Source: Odontocerum albicorne (lineage: Eukaryota; Arthropoda; Insecta; Trichoptera; Odontoceridae). Taken from it: a stretch of DNA of 64,000 nucleotides. A model generated the notes under the pieces. The model saw nothing but the letters and a program-made list of their open reading frames with translations. It made no database searches and was not told where the DNA came from. Position 1 is the first letter of the stretch. Every line of letters starts with the position of its first letter. This document shows, in pieces, positions 11,745 through 23,333 of the stretch. The translations under genes and the position numbers were made by a program. The stretch spans positions 18,771,240-18,835,239 of the forward strand of contig OX463863.1 of NCBI GenBank assembly GCA_949825065.1, read 5' to 3'.

Positions 11745-14700
11745 ATTTATTCGTTCGTATGACGTACTTGAACTGGTATTACTGTTTTCCTAATTCATTC
11801 ATTCAAGTGATACTCCTTAACATATTTGAACTGGCATTGCTGTTTACTCAATTCAAATTCGTTCATTCGAGTGATAACTCTTAACATGCTTGAACTGGCA
11901 TTACTGTTTTCCTAATTCAAATTCATTCATTCAAGTGATACCCCTTAACATGTTTGAACTGGCATTGCTGTTTACTCAATTCAAATTCGTTCATTCGAGT
12001 GATAACCCTTAACATGCTTGAACTGGCATTACTGTTTTCCTAATTAAAATTCATTCATTCAAGTGATACCCCTTAACATGTTTGAACTGGCATTGCTGTT
12101 TACTCAATTCAAATTCGTTCATTCGAGTGATAACTCTTAACATGCTTGAACTGGCATTACTGTTTTCCTAATTCAAATTCGTTCATTCAAGTGATACCCC
12201 TTAACATGTTTGAACTGGCATTGCTGTTTACTCAATTCAAATTCGTTCATTCGAGTGATAACTCTTAACATGCTTGAACTGGCATTACTGTTTTCCTAAT
12301 TCAAATTCATTCATTCAAGTGATACCCCTTAACATGTTTGAACTGGCATTGCTGTTTACTCAATTCAAATTCGTTCATTCGAGTGATAACCCTTAACATG
12401 CTTGAACTGGCATTACTGTTTTCCTAATTCAAATTCATTAATTCAAGTGATACTCCTTAACATATTTAAACTGGCATTGCTGTTTACTCAATTCAAATTC
12501 GTTCATTCGAGTGATACCCTTGAACATGCTTGAACTGGCATTACTGTTTTCCTAATTCAAATTCATTCATTCAAGTGATACTCCTTAACATATTTGAACT
12601 GGCATTGCTGTTTACTCAATTCAAATTCGTTCATTCGAGTGATACCCCTTAACATGCTTGAACTGGCATTACTGTTTTCCTAATTCAAATTCGTTCATTC
12701 GAGTGATACCACTTAACATGTTTGAACTGGCATTGCTGTTTACTCAATTCAAATTCGTTCATTCGAGTGATAACCCTTAACATGCTTGAACTGGCATTAC
12801 TGTTTTCCTAATTCAAATTCATTCATTCAAGTGATACTCCTTAACATATTTGAACTGGCATTGCTGTTTACTCAATTCAAATTCGTTCATTCGAGTGATA
12901 CCCCTTAACATGCTTGAACTGGCATTACTGTTTTCCTAATTCAAATTCGTTCATTCGAGTGATACCACTTAACATGTTTGAACTGGCATTGCTGTTTACT
13001 CAATTCAAATTCGTTCATTCGAGTGATAACCCTTAACATGCTTGAACTGGCATTACTGTTTTCCTAATTCAAATTCATTCATTCAAGTGATACTCCTTAA
13101 CATATTTAAACTGGCATTGCTGTTTACTCAATTCAAATTCGTTAATTCGAGTGATAACCCTTAACATGCTTGAACTGGCATTACTGTTTTCCTAATTCAA
13201 ATTCATTCATTCAAGTGATACTCCTTAACATATTTGAACTGGCATTGCTGTTTACTCAATTCAAATTCGTTCATTCGAGTGATACCCCTTAACATGCTTG
13301 AACTGGCATTACTGTTTTCCTAATTCAAATTCGTTCATTCGAGTGATACCACTTAACATGTTTGAACTGGCATTGCTGTTTACTCAATTCAAATTCGTTC
13401 ATTCGAGTGATAACCCTTAACATGCTTGAACTGGCATTACTGTTTTCCTAATTCAAATTCATTCATTCAAGTGATACTCCTTAACATATTTGAACTGGCA
13501 TTGCTGTTTACTCAATTCAAATTCGTTCATTCGAGTGATACCCCTTAACATGCTTGAACTGGCATTACTGTTTTCCTAATTCAAATTCGTTCATTCGAGT
13601 GATACCACTTAACATGTTTGAACTGGCATTGCTGTTTACTCAATTCAAATTCGTTCATTCGAGTGATAACCCTTAACATGCTTGAACTGGCATTACTGTT
13701 TTCCTAATTCAAATTCATTCATTCAAGTGATACTCCTTTACATATTTAAACTGGCATTGCTGTTTACTCAATTCAAATTCGTTAATTCGAGTGATAACCC
13801 TTAACATGCTTGAACTGGCATTACTGTTTTCCTAATTCAAATTCATTCATTCAAGTGATACTCCTTAACATATTTGAACTGGCATTGCTGTTTACTCAAT
13901 TCAAATTCGTTCATTCGAGTGATACCCCTTAACATGCTTGAACTGGCATTACTGTTTTCCTAATTCAAATTCGTTCATTCGAGTGATACCACTTAACATG
14001 TTTGAACTGGCATTGCTGTTTACTCAATTCAAATTCGTTCATTCGAGTGATAACCCTTAACATGCTTGAACTGGCATTACTGTTTTCCTAATTCAAATTC
14101 ATTCATTCAAGTGATACTCCTTAACATATTTGAACTGGCATTGCTGTTTACTCAATTCAAATTCGTTAATTCGAGTGATAACCCTTAACATGCTTGAACT
14201 GGCATTACTGTTTTCCTAATTCAAATTCATTCATTCAAGTGATACTCCTTAACATATTTGAACTGGCATTGCTGTTTACTCAATTCAAATTCGTTCATTC
14301 GAGTGATACCCCTTAACATGCTTGAACTGGCATTACTGTTTTCCTAATTCAAATTCGTTCATTCGAGTGATACCACTTAACATGTTTGAACTGGCATTGC
14401 TGTTTACTCAATTCAAATTCGTTCATTCGAGTGATAACCCTTAACATGCTTGAACTGGCATTACTGTTTTCCTAATTCAAATTCATTCATTCAAGTGATA
14501 CTCCTTAACATATTTAAACTGGCATTGCTGTTTACTCAATTGAAATTCGTTCATTCGAGTGATACCCCTTAACATGCTTGAACTGGCATTACTGTTTTCC
14601 TAATTCAAATTCATTCATTCAAGTGATACTCCTTAACATATTTAAACTGGCATTGCTGTTTACTCAATTCAAATTTGTTCATTCGAGTGATACCCTTGAA

Positions 14701-17030
14701 CATGCTTGAACTGGCATTACTGTTTTCCTTATTCAAATTCATTCATTCAAGTGATACTCCTTAACATATTTGAACTGGCATTGCTGTTTACTCAATTCAA
14801 ATTCGTTCATTCGAGTGATACCCCTTAACATGCTTGAACTGGCATTACTGTTTTCCTAATTCAAATTCGTTCATTCGAGTGATACCCCTTAACATGTTTG
14901 AACTGGCATTGCTGTTTACTCAATTCAAATTCGTTCATTCGAGTGATAACCCTTAACATGCTTGAACTGGCATTACTGTTCTCCTAATTAAAATTCATTC
15001 ATTCAAGTGATACTCCTTAACATATTTGAACTGGCATTGCTGTTTACTCAATTCAAATTCGTTCATTCGAGTGATACCCCTTAACATGCTTGAACTGGCA
15101 TTACTGTTTTCCTAATTCAAATTCGTTCATTCGAGTGATACCACTTAACATGTTTGAACTGGCATTGCTGTTTACTCAATTCAAATTCGTTCATTCGAGT
15201 GATAACCCTTAACATGCTTGAACTGGCATTACTGTTTTCCTAATTCAAATTCGTTCATTCGAGTGATACCACTTAACATGTTTGAACTGGCATTGCTGTT
15301 TACTCAATTCAAATTCGTTCATTCGAGTGATAACCCTTAACATGCTTGAACTGGCATTACTGTTTTCCTAATTCAAATTCGTTCATTCGAGTGATACCCC
15401 TTAACATGTTTGAACTGGCATTGCTGTTTACTCAATTCAAATTCGTTAATTCGAGTGATACCCCTTAACATGCTTGAACTGGCATTACTGTTTTCCTAAT
15501 TCAAATTCATTCATTCAAGTGATACCCCTTAACATGTTTGAACTGGCATTGCTGTTTACTCAACTCAAATTCGTTCATTCGAGTGATACCCCTTAACATG
15601 CTTGAACTGGCATTACTGTTTTCCTAATTCAAATTCGTTCATTCGAGTGATACCACTTAACATGTTTGAACTGGCATTGCTGTTTACTCAATTCAAATTC
15701 GTTCATTCGAGTGATAACCCTTAACATGCTTGAACTGGCATTACTGTTTTCCTAATTCAAATTCATTCATTCAAGTGATACTCCTTAACATATTTAAACT
15801 GGCAGTGCTGTTTACTCAATTCAAATTCGTTCATTCGAGTGATAACCCTTAACATGCTTGAACTGGCATTACTGTTTTCCTAATTCAAATTCATTCATTC
15901 AAGTGATACTCCTTAACATATTTGAACTGGCATTGCTGTTTACTCAATTGAAATTCGTTCATTCGAGTGATACCCCTTAACATGCTTGAACTGGCATTAC
16001 TGTTTTCCTAATTCAAATTCATTCATTCAAGTGATACTCCTTAACATATTTAAACTGGCATTGCTGTTTACTCAATTCAAATTTGTTCATTCGAGTGATA
16101 CCCTTGAACATGCTTGAACTGGCATTACTGTTTTCCTTATTCAAATTCATTCATTCAAGTGATACTCCTTAACATATTTGAACTGGCATTGCTGTTTACT
16201 CAATTCAAATTCGTTCATTCGAGTGATACCCCTTAACATGCTTGAACTGGCATTACTGTTTTCCTAATTCAAATTCGTTCATTCGAGTGATACCCCTTAA
16301 CATGTTTGAACTGGCATTGCTGTTTACTCAATTCAAATTCGTTCATTCGAGTGATAACCCTTAACATGCTTGAACTGGCATTACTGTTCTCCTAATTCAA
16401 ATTCATTCATTCAAGTGATACTCCTTAACATATTTGAACTGGCATTGCTGTTTACTCAATTCAAATTCGTTCATTCGAGTGATACCCCTTAACATGCTTG
16501 AACTGGCATTACTGTTTTCCTAATTCAAATTCGTTCATTCGAGTGATACCACTTAACATGTTTGAACTGGCATTGCTGTTTACTCAATTCAAATTCGTTC
16601 ATTCGAGTGATAACCCTTAACATGCTTGAACTGGCATTACTGTTTTCCTAATTCAAATTCGTTCATTCGAGTGATACCACTTAACATGTTTGAACTGGCG
16701 TTGCTGTTTACTCAATTCAAATTCGTTCATTCGAGTGATAACCCTTAACATGCTTGAACTGGCATTACTGTTTTCCTAATTCAAATTCGTTCATTCGAGT
16801 GATACCCCTTAACATGTTTGAATTGGCATTGCTGTTTACTCAATTCAAATTCGTTAATTCGAGTGATACCCCTTAACATGCTTGAACTGGCATTACTGTT
16901 TTCCTAATTCAAATTCATTCATTCAAGTGATACCCCTTAACATGTTTGAACTGGCATTGCTGTTTACTCAACTCAAATTCGTTCATTCGAGTGATACCCC
17001 TTAACATGCTTGAACTGGCATTACTGTTAA
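11745..17030. repeat. 64-bp satellite with 128-bp dimers (about 5.3 kb)
   Basis: About 82 monomers of 64 bp. Type A contains GGCATTACTGTTTTCCTAATT and type B contains GGCATTGCTGTTTACTCAATT; they mostly alternate, giving a 128-bp dimer. Rare variants recur exactly 1408 bp apart (11 dimers): TACCCTTGAACATG at 14691 and 16099, CTGTTCTCC at 14977 and 16385. So a block of at least this size was duplicated. There are no open frames of note. It lies in the 5' flank of the silk gene, about 17 kb upstream. Confidence 0.97.
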
Positions 17031-17104
17031 CTTAATTCTGATTCATATAATTCATTTGATACATTACGTACTATATTTATGTCCATTTATATTTTTTTTG
17101 TTTT

Positions 17105-17285
17105 ATTCATTTACATATGGTGTGGACTAAAAAATGTCTGATGTCCTTTATTGGTGGGGGTGCATCTCAATTGAGAGGACGTTATGAGAGGAGTCAGACC
17201 TTTTGGTAGCTTCTCTTTCTTCACCATCATCTTGAAATATATCATATATACAATACTATTTCAGGATATGTACTTATTTTATTGT
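17105..17285 (+). repeat. Dispersed repeat family A, 3'-end fragment
   Basis: It contains AATGTCTGATGTCCTTTATT, GGTGGGGGTGCATCTC and AGACCTTTTGGTAGCTTCTC. The same order of motifs recurs at 58935-59015 (+) and, inverted, at 17820-17945, 32629-32809, 33345-33525 and 34880-35075. In the last copy the unit ends in AATAAACCTAATA followed by ATTT-type repeats, suggesting a retroelement 3' end. The parent element is not identified. Confidence 0.6.
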
Positions 17286-17289
17286 ATAG

Positions 17290-17400
17290 TATTGTATTAT
17301 ACTCTCATTATATACAGTACAACCTGGTAGCTTATTTCCATATAGCAATCTCATCCAACCGATCAGAAACGTGTTAAAGCGGCCTTAAGTGAAAACCTTG
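17290..17400 (-). mobile_element. Truncated tRNA-derived SINE (3' part)
   Basis: On the minus strand it reads GTTTTCACTTAAGGC, a GGTTGGATGAGATTGC tail and a TGTACTGTATA end. This matches the 3' half of the SINEs at 32426 and 36150. No promoter part remains. Confidence 0.6.
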
Positions 17401-17525
17401 GCGCGAACTGACATAACATATCAGTGTATGCGTGTGCCTGTCAACATGGCCGTCGCGAGGGTGGGATGGGCGACACGATGCCTCCCAAAAAACTTCGTCG
17501 CGCCCCCGGTTAAGAATCGCTGTAC
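17401..17525. mobile_element. Possible hAT terminus fragment
   Basis: The segment ends in CCCGGTTAAGAATCGCTGTA. Inverted, that resembles hAT ends of the CAGNGNTTCTTAACC kind. No partner end or 8-bp duplication was found, so this is tentative. Confidence 0.3.
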
Positions 17526-17554
17526 TGGATGACACATAGTTCATATTGTCTTGT

Positions 17555-17790
17555 ATTACTCTTTTGTTGTATAAAGTACAACCTGTTGGGCGTATTGCCA
17601 TGTGGCAATCTCTTCCAAGCAACATAAAGAAAAAAAAAGAAAAAAAAAGCCTTGATCACTTTAATGTATTCTTGTCTAGTTTTCACAAACTAGACAGGAA
17701 TACATTAAAAACATCTGTTTTCCTGCGGGATTTGAACCCGCAACCTCCGGGCTCGGAGACAAGCGTCTTACCTACTAGGTACATAGATCC
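17555..17790 (-). mobile_element. tRNA-derived SINE
   Basis: The minus strand has a tRNA-like head: CTAGTAGGTAAGACGC (A-box region), then GGAGGTTGCGGGTTCAAATCC (B box in GGTTCAAATCC), then a body and the tail GGAAGAGATTGCCACATGGC. The centre carries a 22-23 bp hairpin (17660-17683 with 17687-17709) and an A/T-rich run absent from other copies. Confidence 0.75.
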
Positions 17791-17819
17791 TACATCGCAA
17801 AATAAATAACAGAAAATAT

Positions 17820-17945
17820 GTTTAAGAGAGAAGCTATCAAAAGGTCTAGGCTTATCCCATAACATATCTCCGGTCGAGATACACCCCATAAATATAGGTC
17901 GAGCCCGGCCGCGGGGATATCAGATGTTTTTCAGCCCACACCCAT
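17820..17945 (-). repeat. Dispersed repeat family A
   Basis: It holds AGCTATCAAAAGGTCTAGGC, GAGATACACCCCATAAATAT and GATATCAGATGTTTTTCAGC, the inverted form of the family A motifs. It lies just beside the 5' end of the SINE at 17555-17790. Confidence 0.65.
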
Positions 17946-18116
17946 GAACAAAATACTATGATGCTATCAATTTAAGTTAAATTCAAACGTAATGTCCTTT
18001 TTGCTGGTGGACAATGGCTTTCGATACTTCTTATTTCAACAATCGATATATTCAGTGTTTGAGTATAGTCTGCACTCTAAACGGCACTATATAAATTGTC
18101 ATTTTATTCTTAATAT

Positions 18117-18944
18117 TATTTATTCCAGACTCTCTCATGTTGCACTATTCATTTCTTCCCCGTTCTCCTCGTTTGTCCTGTATACTCCAACACTTTCTCC
18201 CATCCCTGACTATCTTGTTAATAATATTCCAGACTCTCTCATGTTGTACTATTCCTTTCTTCCCCGTTCTCCTCGTTTGTCCTGTATACTCCAACACTTT
18301 CTCCCATCCCTGACTATCTTGTTAATAATATTCCAGACTCTCTCATGTTGTACTATTACTTTCTTCCCCGTTCTCCTCGTTTGTCCTGTATACTCCAACA
18401 CTTTCTCCCATCCCTGACTATCTTGTTAATAATATTCCAGACTCTCTCATGTTGTACTATTACTTTCTTCCCCGTTCTCCTCGTTTGTCCTGTATACTCC
18501 AACACTTTCTCCCATCCCTGACTATCTTGTTAATAATATTCCAGACTCTCTCATGTTGTACTATTACTTTCTTCCCCGTTCTCCTCGTTTGTCCTGTATA
18601 CTCCAACACTTTCTCCCATCCCTGACTATCTTGTTAATAATATTCCAGACTCTCTCATGTTGTACTATTACTTTCTTCCCCGTTCTCCTCGTTTGTCCTG
18701 TATACTCCAACACTTTCTCCCATCCCTGACTATCTTGTTAATAATATTCCAGACTCTCTCATGTTGTACTATTCCTTTCTTCCCCGTTCTCCTCGTTTGT
18801 CCTGTATACTCCAACACTTTCTCACATCCCTGACTATCTTGTTAATAATATTCCAGACTCTCATATGTTGTACTATTCCTTTCTTCCCCGTTCTCCTCGT
18901 TTGTCCTGTATACTCCAACACTTTCTCCCATCCCTGACTATCGA
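18117..18944. repeat. 103-bp minisatellite, eight copies
   Basis: Unit starts at 18121, 18224, 18327, 18430, 18533, 18636, 18739 and 18842, an exact 103-bp step. The unit includes TATTCCAGACTCTCTCATGT and CTTCCCCGTTCTCCTCGTTT. Copies are nearly identical; the first and last differ slightly. No gene is inferred. Confidence 0.95.
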
Positions 18945-19164
18945 ATCTGTACATTTCTTGACTCTTACGTTGCGTATATTTGATTTCATGTAAAAAGTTA
19001 TTTGAAATAATGTGTATACTTAAAAACATTTATTCAGTTGTGTTTGCCGTCCTCCAATCTTTATTTTACCAAAAACAATAATACGCTAAACCAATGCTGT
19101 AACAAGAGTTCCTTTTACGATAAATTCATTTAATTAATGATCAAAGTCAACAACAGAAATTCCT

Positions 19165-20145
19165 AACAGTTTAAAGTACAAAAGGGTGTACGGCAAGGGT
19201 GCATCCTCTCTCCCGATTTGTTTAACCCTTCTTTCCCTGTGTTGTGTAACTAGTACACATTGCTTCTAAAAACTTTAATATCTCTATAAATATAATAAAT
19301 ACTGGGTTCAGATTTTAGGTATTCCTCCGTAATACATTTACGAATTGAATAAAAAAATAATATTAATAATAATTAGCACTTATCGGCCACATCAGAGATA
19401 TTTTGTGAAAATCAGGAATAAATTCACCGATACAATCAAACGTGTGCCAACGTATGACGTAGTTATATTCATTCTATAAAACCGCTATGGGTGAGGCAGC
19501 GACGCTATTCACGTCTCACTATCACTCTACTTCGGTATATGGGAACGCAATAAATAGAATCTCAGCTCGCTTTCGGGCATCCATTTGAGGAGGTCGCTTC
19601 GCCCAAGAAAAGGAGGAACGCAAGAAATAGAATCTCAGTTAGCAGTTGTGTTTCTTCCTTCGAGGTATAATAAACACAGTGTTAGTCCGTCTCAGTCGTT
19701 CTAGCGCATTCATCTGAGGTGTTTTTTTTGCCCGTTTTGTGAACGTCAGCCGATGTGTTTTTTCATGTTTTCAGCAATTAAATTTTAATTATTATCATTT
19801 TTGACTTCAAATTTAATAGATTTAAGAGATTGGCTATGAATATTCTTATTTTTCCGATTTTAAATCGCTCATTTTCACATGTGTATTGAATACATAGCAC
19901 CGGAACGCGCCGATTTTTTTAGCACAGGAAGGGAAAGGTTAACCTACATGGAGAATATATTATGAGGAGAGCATTTGAAGACTGGGATGGAGGGATTGCT
20001 GTTAGTGGAAGAAAGCTCTCAAATCTTAGATATGCAGATGAAACGACATTAATTACTACATCAGAAAAATAAATGGTCACGCTCCTTAAAAAGGTGAAAC
20101 ACGAGAGCAATCTCCTGAACCTGGAAACCAATAGGTAAAAAACTA
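19165..20145 (+). pseudogene. RTE-like LINE reverse transcriptase fragment split by a MITE
   Basis: The left part (19165-19225) reads GVRQGCILSPDLFN. The right part (19943-20145) reads LHGEYIMRRAFEDWDGGI, then RKLSNLRYADETTLI. These are the RT core motifs of non-LTR retrotransposons, with the catalytic YADD box changed to YADE. The MITE at 19226-19938 separates them, and the frame joins when one TTAA is kept. It is decayed beyond 20060. Confidence 0.8.
19226..19938. mobile_element. piggyBac-type MITE, copy 1 (713 bp)
   Basis: TTAA at 19222-19225 and 19939-19942 flanks inverted ends CCCTTCTTTCCCTGTG and CACAGGAAGGGAAAGG. TTAA duplication with CCC-type ends is the piggyBac signature. There is no transposase frame inside. 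A second diverged copy lies at 29119-29707. Its ends differ from those of the two piggyBac elements in this window, so the mobilising transposase is elsewhere. Confidence 0.85.
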
Positions 20146-20575
20146 AGTTAATAATAATAAATTATGGTTCACAACAGTATATATTAGTGCCAATGTTAAC
20201 ATATGGGAGTGAGACGTGGAAGTGAAATAAGACTAAAAAATGGCCACGCTCTTAAAAAAGGTAAAACACGAGAGCAAGCTCCTGAACCTGGAAACCAATA
20301 GGTAAAAAACTAAGTTAATAATAATAAATTATGGTTCACAACAGTATATATTAGTGCCAATGTTAACATATGGGAGTGAGACGTGGAAGTGAAATAAGAC
20401 TAAAAAATGGCCACGCTCTTTAAAAAGCTGAAACACGAGAGCAAGCTATTGAACCTGGAAACCAATAGGTAAAAAACTAAGTTAATAATAATGAACTATG
20501 GTTCACAACAGTATATTAGTGCCAATTTTAACGTATGTGAGTGAGACGTTGAAGTGAAATAACACTAAAAAAGAA
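20070..20575 (+). repeat. 167-bp triplication within LINE sequence
   Basis: Three tandem copies with the same landmark (TGGCCACGCT, TGGTCACGCT in the first) at 20074, 20241 and 20408. Each carries KHES..LLNLETNR-like coding and an ILVPMLTYGSETWK-like block. These are RTE reverse-transcriptase tail motifs, so an internal LINE segment was tandemly triplicated after insertion. Confidence 0.85.
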
Positions 20576-20930
20576 AAAATAAATTGTGTAGATATCAGTG
20601 CACTTTGAGGAATACGTGGGGGGACAATGTATGACAGAATATGAAATGAAGTGATTAGGTATGAACTAAAGACTGGTGTGTCCAGTGAAACGAGGAAGAA
20701 CACTCTAGGATGATTTGGGCATATAAATGAAAAAAGACTTACAAAAAAATAGATATGGTATACAGTGTAAATTTGAGTAGAAAACGTTGAGGAACACCAA
20801 AAAAAGCATGGTTAGATCAAGTGTATACATGTTTAAAAGTTCGAAAAATTTTAAGGCAGTACGAGGTGTATTGATGAGGAAGTGGCAAAATATGTGTTAA
20901 TAAAGGAAAGTCTAGTGCTCGGACCTCTCT
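20576..20930 (+). pseudogene. RTE-like LINE, decayed C-terminal part
   Basis: Frame-hopping translation gives ALRNTWGDN, MIWAY and GTPKKAWLDQV. These correspond to the LR..GVTMYDRIRNE / RWFGHV / GRPRRTWLDQV tail of the same LINE family seen intact at 49690-49860. Many stops. Confidence 0.55.
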
Positions 20931-20954
20931 GCCTACACCTAAAAAGAAATGGCA

Positions 20955-21185
20955 TGATGGTATATATCTTCTTCTTCTTCCTCTTGGTTTAGGTCGTATG
21001 ACCTGTTTGTGACGGTGGGCTGTCCTGGGATGATGGCGTCCAGCTGTCCTTCCACATTCGGCGGCCTTCCTGGTAATCTCCTGCTGCTAGGGTTTTCAGT
21101 CTTAGCGATTTTCGCAAGTCTCGTATCCTCCATGCGGCCTACATGATCCCTCCAGAAGCACCTTCTGCTTCTTCCCCCCCTCACT
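20955..21185 (-). pseudogene. LINE C-terminal tail fragment
   Basis: The minus strand reads RCFWRDHVGRMEDTRLAK, then SSRRLPGRPP. This is the arginine-rich 'GHVxRMxxxRLxK...RRxxGRPxxRW' tail common to non-LTR reverse transcriptases. It is short and without flanking RT core. Confidence 0.55.
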
Positions 21186-21249
21186 ATGTGTTGAAGATGG
21201 TATATATCAGTGTATTATTTTTTTTGTTACTTTCATTTCAGGACTTTTT

Positions 21250-21617
21250 CATAACGCGCTCTCTATTTATGCACCTGTTTGTTGCCCCCTATTTTCATAA
21301 TGGGCTCTCTATTTGTGCACCTGTTTGATACCCTCTATTTTCATAATGGGCTATTTATTTGTGCACATGTTTGTTGCTCCTTGTTTTCATAATGGACTCT
21401 CTATTTGTGCACCTATTTGTTGCCCCCTATTTTCATAATGGGCTCTCTATTTGTGCACCTGTTTGTTGCGACCTATTTTCATAATGGGCTCTCTATTTGT
21501 GCACCTGTTTGTTGCCCCCTATTTTCAAAGTGGGCTCTCTATTTGTGCACTTGTTTGTAGCCCCCTATTTTCACAATGGGCTCTCTATTTGTGCACCTGT
21601 TTGTTGCCCCCTATTAA
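21250..21617. repeat. 46-bp minisatellite, eight copies
   Basis: Unit CTCTATTTGTGCACCTGTTT then GTTGCCCCCTATTTTCATAATGGGCT, with small substitutions. The open frames across it (LFVHLFVAPYF repeats) are by-products of the repeat. Confidence 0.93.
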
Positions 21618-21904
21618 GTTACGACACTGCTCTGTATAATGTTTTTTTCACTGTGCAGCGGTGCATGGTTAACTTTCATAGTAGAGAAACAGATGGAAAA
21701 ATGAATTAATTTTGTGTATTTAAATGACAAAATATATTAAAATACACCCATACCCCGTTATACGGCCGCTTTTTATAAAAATAATTTTAAAAATTACAAA
21801 ATATAAAGCCCTATTTAAAGATCCAACTCTCCTCAAAAGCGCTCTAGCTCAGGAATAAACCCCACTATTATTAACAGAGCAAATGAAAAACGAAGAATAT
21901 AATA

Positions 21905-23186
21905 GGTTAGTCAAAAAGTTTTGAAAGCGACATCTATGGAGTAGTAGAAAACCAAAACTTCTACGCCATTTTAATATTTCATCTTTCATAAGAACGTACT
22001 CAAAATTTCATTTCGATCTGTCAATTCATTCTTTGTTTACAAGCCATTTGAAGTTGACGTGTCAGTGTATTTTTTAACAATGGAAAAATCCGAATATCGT
22101 GCAGCGATTAAATTCTTTGTTTTGGAAGGTTTATGAGATCCATGCAAAGATGGTGAAAGTATTAAAAGAGTCTTCTCCTTCATTTCCAACCGTTCACCGA
22201 TGGGTTTTGGAGTTTAAGCGTGGCCGTACAAGCGTTGAAGACGATCCACGCTCAGGACGTCCAAGAAGTGCATCAACACCAGAAATCATAGCGAAAATAC
22301 AGGATATGGTTTTGATATATCATCGATCGACTATGGATGTGATAGCTGACACCATAGGCATCTCCTCACATGGAACAACATGGCATATTTTGGCTGAAGT
22401 TTAGGGTTTCAAAAAACTGTGTGCACAATGGGTGCCGCATTTGCTAACAATGCAACAAAAACACGTTCGAATGCGACTTTCTGAGCAGCATTTGGAGCAA
22501 TTGCGAAAGGATAAAAAGGATTTTCTGCGTCGGTTCATCACTATTGATGAGACTTGGGTCTACCATCATGATCCTGAATCAAAACAAGAGGCTAAGGAGT
22601 GGTGTGAACCAGGCATTTTGGCTCCGAAGCGAGTTCGTGTCCAGAAATCGGCCAAGAAGGTGTTGGCGTCAGTTTTTTGGGATGCAAAAGGTATTTTATT
22701 GATAGATTATCTCTAAACTGGTAAGACAATCAACTCTGATTATTATTGTGACCTTTTAGATCAGTTGGATGAAAAAAATTTGCGAAAAAGACCCGGTTTG
22801 CAGAAGAAAAAAAACATTTTTCATCAAGACAATGCACCTGCTCACACAGTTCAAAAAACCATCGCGAAAATCAGTGAATTGGGGTACGAATTGTTGCAGC
22901 ATCCACCCTATTCGCCAGATTTAGCTCCCTCTGACTTTTGGCTGTTCTCACACCTCAAAAAATTCCTTCGTGGAAAGCATTTTTCATCAAACGAAGAGGT
23001 TATAGCCGTCGTAGAGGAGTATTTTGCAGGCCTTCCAGAAAGTCACTTCCGTGATGGGACAACAAAGTTGGAAGATCGTTGGACCAAGTGTATTGATCTT
23101 ATGGGAGACTATACTGAGCAATAAAAGTGATTTACCCCCAAAAAAAATGTATTTTCATTTCCGCTTTCAAAACTTTTTGACTAACC
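21905..23186 (+). mobile_element. mariner element 2 (1282 bp)
   Basis: Inverted ends GGTTAGTCAAAAAGTTTTGA (21905) and TCAAAACTTTTTGACTAACC (ending 23186) with TA on each side (21903-21904, 23187-23188). The length is that of a whole mariner. The family differs from mariners 1 and 3. Confidence 0.93.
22080..23124 (+). pseudogene. mariner transposase, frameshift and two stops
   Basis: It starts MEKSEYRAAIKFFVLEG at 22080, stops at once (TGA near 22134) and continues in another frame. An HTH region (VHRWVLEFKRGRTSVEDDPR) follows, then a TAG at 22402 and a TAA at 22714. The triad is preserved: TIDETW, FHQDNAPAHT and APSDFWLF, with 34 residues between the last two aspartates (DD34D). It ends CIDLMGDYTEQ at 23124. 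The nearly full-length homology with three lesions points to an old but not ancient copy. Confidence 0.92.
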
Positions 23187-23188
23187 TA

Positions 23189-23320
23189 GTAGTAGATGCA
23201 TTTGAAATGTGGCGCTAAAGAAGGATGCTACTAATTCCACGGACAGTGCGAGTATGTTAAGACGAACTAACGTCTTTATTCTCGAAGAACTTAGAATCAC
23301 TAATATTTTATGTTTTACAT
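23189..23320 (+). pseudogene. RTE-like LINE fragment
   Basis: It reads VDAFEMWR, RRMLLIPRT and later LEELRI with stops. It parallels IDAFEMWC..RRI in the fragment at 60290-60915. It is the tail of an RTE-like reverse transcriptase adjoining the right end of mariner 2. Confidence 0.6.
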
Positions 23321-23333
23321 ACAATTTTATTCG

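Noticed and set aside
11745..17030. CRISPR-like array of regular direct repeats
   Set aside because: The repeats are contiguous, without unique spacers, in a eukaryotic sequence. It is a satellite.
17401..17525. Complete hAT MITE
   Set aside because: Only one terminus-like sequence was found and no 8-bp duplication, so it is listed only as a possible fragment.
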